Assembly (NCBI RefSeq): GCF_900095725.1
Contig: NZ_FMMP01000006.1
Coordinates: 806,001 to 870,000 of the forward strand
Length of the DNA: 64,000 bases
DNA from: Cellulosilyticum sp. I15G10I2
Lineage (GTDB): Bacteria; Bacillota; Clostridia; Lachnospirales; Cellulosilyticaceae
Reading direction: 5' to 3'
Shown here: positions 60,634 through 64,000 of the stretch, piece after piece
Layout of the letters: each line of letters opens with the position of its first letter
Numbering within the stretch: the stretch's first letter is position 1
Translations under genes and position numbers: made by a program
Notes under the pieces: model-generated
The model's input: only the letters and a program-made list of their open reading frames with translations
Told to the model about the DNA's origin: nothing
Databases searched by the model: none

Positions 60634-60964
60634 GAAAAAGAATATATACCTAGAAAATTCATGTGCCGGTTTATATATCGAAAATTGGAAGATGTAAAAG
60701 GCCTGACTCAGGAACAATATGAAGCTTCCATTCAAAAATATCCGATATTAGGTAAACTTTATTCTTTGTCAAAAGACTACCACCGAATTGTTTTTTCAAA
60801 AAGCAATAACTTGACCAATGGATAAAGTCAACAGAAGCTCTTGAAATACATGAAATCAATTCCTAGGTAGCGGACTAAAAAATGATATTACTGCCGTGAA
60901 AAATGGGGTGGATTACAAATTTAATAATGGATTGACAGAAAGAAGTGTTAACAAAGTTAAGTAA
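60634..60964 (+). pseudogene. ISL3-type transposase C-terminal remnant
   Basis: Frames encode KLEDVKGLTQEQYEASIQKY and KLYSLSKDYHRI, then in other frames WIKSTEALEIHEINS and DITAVKNGVDYKFNNGLTER, the C-terminal part of ISL3-family transposases. Frameshifts near 60820 and 60870. Confidence 0.75.
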
Positions 60965-61066
60965 ATAAAGCGGTATTTATTTGTAAAGACTCATTTATAC
61001 ATCTTATTTTTATAGGAGTGGGGAGTGTAAATACTTAGCTAATTACTTATCCATATTTTTAAACAA

Positions 61067-62671
61067 TCATTTTATTTCAATTTTATCATATAGAATAGTG
61101 CAATCACTAATAACTAGATTATCTGGAATATTTATTGGTGCCCAACTACTTTCACTAATACTTAAGATATTTTTAAGTTGTTGTGCTCCATCTGGAATTA
61201 CAGGTGCAAATAAGTTAGTCATGTTAGCCATTATATAAAGGCAAGTAACTGTAGTATTATTAAAATCTGAGATAGACTCTTTTACTTGAATCCATGGTTT
61301 ACATTCATCATAATATCTATTCGCAAACTGAATGTACTTAATCATTTCTTCAACTACAAATCTAAACTCACCCTTCTGTATCTTCGCACCTATCGTATTA
61401 TACATTTCTACAGTTTCATTAATGACTGTTTGATTAATAATTCCTTTAGGTACAATCCCATCGAATTTCTTCTTTAGAAATGAAATATTGCGATTAACAA
61501 AATTTCCAAATCCACCTACTAAAAATTTATTATGCATTGAAATCATTTCTTCACTAGAAAAGTTAACATCTTTACGTTCAGGATTATTAGCAATAATATA
61601 AAATCTAATCGTGTCTGCACTAAACTCCTCAATAAGCCCCTTAGCAGTAATTAGATTCCCTTTACTTTTTGACATTTTTTCTTCATTCATATTAACATAT
61701 TCACATGAAATAATATGCTTTGGCAATTGAATATTAGTATTTAGAGCACTTAGTAAAGCTGGGAAGATTACTGTGTGGAAGGGAATATTATCTTTACCAT
61801 GTACATAGTAAGATTCTAATTCCTGAGAATCGCTCATAAAATCATTAAAATCTATATTATTCTTTTCAGCTACACACTTACCTGTAGTTATATATCCTAA
61901 AACCGCTTCAAACCAGACGTAGATTTTTTTATCATCATATCCCTCAAATGGTACATCTATTCCCCATAATAAGTCCCTTGTTGCTACTCTATCTTGTAAT
62001 CCCATTTCAAGGTATTTCCTTGTCTCATTAATGGCATTTAGTCTCCAATTTTCACCATTCTTATCCAATAGGTTATGAATTTTATCTTGAAAGGTGGATA
62101 GAGCAAATACCATGTGTTTATTTGGTTTTAAAACAGTCTTATTACTACATGACAGACATTTTTTCTCTTTTAAACCCTTTGCCTCAAAACTAGTTAAACA
62201 AGCATCACATTGATCTCCTTTTGCCTCATTACCACAAATAGGACATATGCCCCCTAACTCTCTATCTGCAAGGAACTTACCACATGTTTCACAATAATCT
62301 TGTTCATCTACTTGACTGTATAAATATCCATTATTGTATATTTGTACTAACATATCTTGTACATTTTTCTTATGATAGTCTGTAAATGTTGCTGTATATA
62401 AATTATAGGTAAATTTGAGTTTGTTGAAGCATTCTACAAATTCATCATGATATTTTTTAGCAATTTCATAGGGTTCTACATTCTCTCTCTTTGCTCGCTC
62501 AGTAATTGGTGTGCCGTGAGAGTCTGTCCCTGATACATAAATTACTATATCTCCATTTAGTCTAAAATAACGTGCTAATATATCACCTGGTAATAATGCT
62601 GCTAAATGTCCTACATGTAAGGAATAATTTGCATATGGCCATGCACCACCAATAAATATCTTTTTAATCAT
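61067..62671 (-). CDS. metG: Methionyl-tRNA synthetase (accessory copy likely)
   Basis: 534 residues with the class I signatures HVGH (LHVGHLAALLPGD) and KMSKS (EEKMSKSKGN), and two zinc-knuckle pairs (CETCGKF..CPIC and CDACLT..CLSC, about 127-180). It lacks the C-terminal tRNA-binding EMAP-like domain of many MetRS. Since it lies in the mobile region of a sigK element, it may be a second copy giving resistance to a MetRS inhibitor; whether the genome has another copy is unknown. Confidence 0.93.
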   Translation of the reverse strand: MIKKIFIGGAWPYANYSLHVGHLAALLPGDILARYFRLNGDIVIYVSGTDSHGTPITERAKRENVEPYEIAKKYHDEFVECFNKLKFTYNLYTATFTDYHKKNVQDMLVQIYNNGYLYSQVDEQDYCETCGKFLADRELGGICPICGNEAKGDQCDACLTSFEAKGLKEKKCLSCSNKTVLKPNKHMVFALSTFQDKIHNLLDKNGENWRLNAINETRKYLEMGLQDRVATRDLLWGIDVPFEGYDDKKIYVWFEAVLGYITTGKCVAEKNNIDFNDFMSDSQELESYYVHGKDNIPFHTVIFPALLSALNTNIQLPKHIISCEYVNMNEEKMSKSKGNLITAKGLIEEFSADTIRFYIIANNPERKDVNFSSEEMISMHNKFLVGGFGNFVNRNISFLKKKFDGIVPKGIINQTVINETVEMYNTIGAKIQKGEFRFVVEEMIKYIQFANRYYDECKPWIQVKESISDFNNTTVTCLYIMANMTNLFAPVIPDGAQQLKNILSISESSWAPINIPDNLVISDCTILYDKIEIK

Positions 62672-62859
62672 AGTCTTATATAGCTCCCTTTTAATAATGT
62701 ATTTTTATAGTATATTTTGTATCCATTTAATTGAATAAAATTAAATTATTATTTTCTGCTATAAACTTCATGTGCTTATCAATTTTACTATCAAATCTCC
62801 ATATACCCGTTTTTTCTACTTCTTGTTGTATTTCAGTTTAACTCATATGCTCTACTTCA

Positions 62860-63269
62860 ATCAACATATAGCCATTTTTTTAATCAAGCGACATACTTAT
62901 AATAAAAATGATTCCTTATTATTAATCATATGAAAAACATCTAGAACTAATACCACGTCTGCAATATCTGCTTTAGTAGTTCCAGAATGAAGTTCATCTG
63001 TAGCCTGAATTATCTCTACATTGTTTAATTTAAGTTTATTTACTTTTTCTTGTTGCTTGAATAGCTAATGGATGTATATCTAATTCATAAACCTTTCTAT
63101 TTTTTCCTACTAATTTAGATAATGCTACACTATAACTTCCTACACCACAGCCATAATCAACTACAGTCTGATCAAGATTTATGCCAAATTGCTTCGTTCT
63201 ATCATCAACTGGTGTAACCTTATCCCTAATCTTTAATAACGTAAACATAACATGAAAAAATAAATCCAT
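62860..63269 (-). pseudogene. Class I methyltransferase, frameshifted
   Basis: SAM motif VVDYGCGVGSYSVALS and YELDIHPLAIQ are present from 63269, then one base is lost near 63045. The frame continues as NNVEIIQATDELHS and VLVLDVFHMINN, ending in stops near 62880. Not functional as it stands. Confidence 0.75.
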
Positions 63270-63289
63270 TTTGTATTATCTCCTATTAT

Positions 63290-64000
63290 TTACATTTTAA
63301 ACCTGATATCATTTCTACTACCTCTAAAAATTTATTTATCTATCTCTTCTTCAGTATTATAAAAATGTACTGATGCACGCACTGTTCCTATAGAATCCAT
63401 TAAACATTTCTTTTTATGCTAGTGCATTACACAATACACACCTGAACGAACATAAATTTTAAATCCATCCAATTTCCTAGCAACCTCATATGATATTTTC
63501 ACCTTAATGTTAGATGTACCAAACCAGCTTTATAGGCTATATTATCAGAACCTTAAATTTCTATGTTCTTTATTGTTAACAAACCTTTTATCATTTTATC
63601 AGTTAACATTTTTTCTCTTTCCTTAATTCTCTCAAAACCTATTTGTTCACCCATATATATAGTAGCCCTACTAAACCTATCTCTCCTGCAATATCAGGGG
63701 TCCAGCATGATATCTTAAAGGCGATTCAGTTAATATATAATTATTGAAATTAACATCAATATTACTTCCTCCTCCAATCATCATAGGTTCAAAAGAAGCT
63801 TCTACATAATTTACTGACATTGTATACTTCTCACTTCCTAATTCCCCCTTCTCTAAAAGGCTTTCACTAAACTCAGTTAGTCTATTCTCAATTAGTTCTT
63901 CTCTAATATATATTCTCTAGTTCCTGTTGGGCCCATAGGCCTCTTATGTCCAGAGAAGACATAGAAATCACATCTCATGTTCTTTACATCAATAAACTGA
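63290..64000 (-). pseudogene. Class V aminotransferase/cysteine desulfurase, decayed (partial)
   Basis: From the window edge leftward: CDFYVFSGHKRPMGPTGT (the PLP-Lys region), then GGGSNIDVNF, WTPDIAGE, ATIYMGEQIGFERIKER and YVRSGVYCVMH, with several stops and shifts in between. Matches SufS-like class V aminotransferases. The N-terminal half is outside the window. Confidence 0.75.

Larger units (their letters stand above)
53826..64000. mobile_element. Skin-like intervening element in sigK (left part)
   Basis: Begins at the broken sigK and continues past the window. Contents: HTH regulator, integron-like cassettes, IS3, IS110 and ISL3 sequences, methionyl-tRNA synthetase and pseudogenes. No recombinase is visible; by analogy with the other two elements it should lie next to the sigK 3' fragment at the far right end. 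Confidence 0.82.

Overview
The window looks like a low-GC, spore-forming Clostridia chromosome. The host genes are dipicolinate synthase (spoVFA/spoVFB), sigK, dut, mltG-trmR-trhP and TPP-riboswitch thiM-thiE. A Lachnospirales-type organism is plausible, but the species cannot be fixed from sequence alone.

The main observation is that three mother-cell sporulation genes are each interrupted by a separate DNA element. (1) Positions 1-~3468 are the right end of an element inserted in spoVFA. It carries an ABC-three-component (DUF2326 ATPase plus small middle component) conflict module and a large serine recombinase. (2) Positions 4300-9041 are a complete 4,742-bp element inside spoVFB. It carries a second, paralogous large serine recombinase, an agrB-agrD-agrC-like peptide quorum-sensing cassette without agrA, and one small unknown gene. 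Deleting 4300-9041 across the shared TGCAAA core rejoins spoVFB perfectly in frame (193 codons, family length). (3) From ~53826 past the right edge, a skin-like element interrupts sigK at the codon region where skin elements split sigK in other spore formers. Its visible cargo is a double-HTH regulator, an integron-like array of small cassettes separated by attC-like repeats (GNATs, Doc/antitoxin, unknowns), decayed insertion sequences, a second methionyl-tRNA synthetase and pseudogenes.

Between dut and mltG lies an almost complete Mu-like (transposable) prophage, roughly 9985/11310 to 42400. A repressor and operators sit at the right (42.2-41.6 kb). Leftward come Ner-like, MuA, MuB, an HNH endonuclease, small early genes, Gam, GemA, an endolysin and Mor. 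After a terminator come the late genes: holin-like, small and large terminase, portal, head, contractile tail, baseplate and fibre. A tyrosine recombinase/XRE pair sits at the left end, and a forward-strand membrane 'moron' interrupts the tail operon.

Right of the prophage the host operon mltG-trmR-trhP is followed by the TPP-controlled thiM-thiE operon, a DUF362 gene, and a leftward rare-sugar operon. That operon holds an allulose-type 3-epimerase, a LacI-HTH/sensor/solute-binding-protein fusion and a D-lyxose isomerase, with a LacI-type operator, a promoter and a 52-bp palindrome upstream. No rRNA, tRNA or CRISPR array was recognised.
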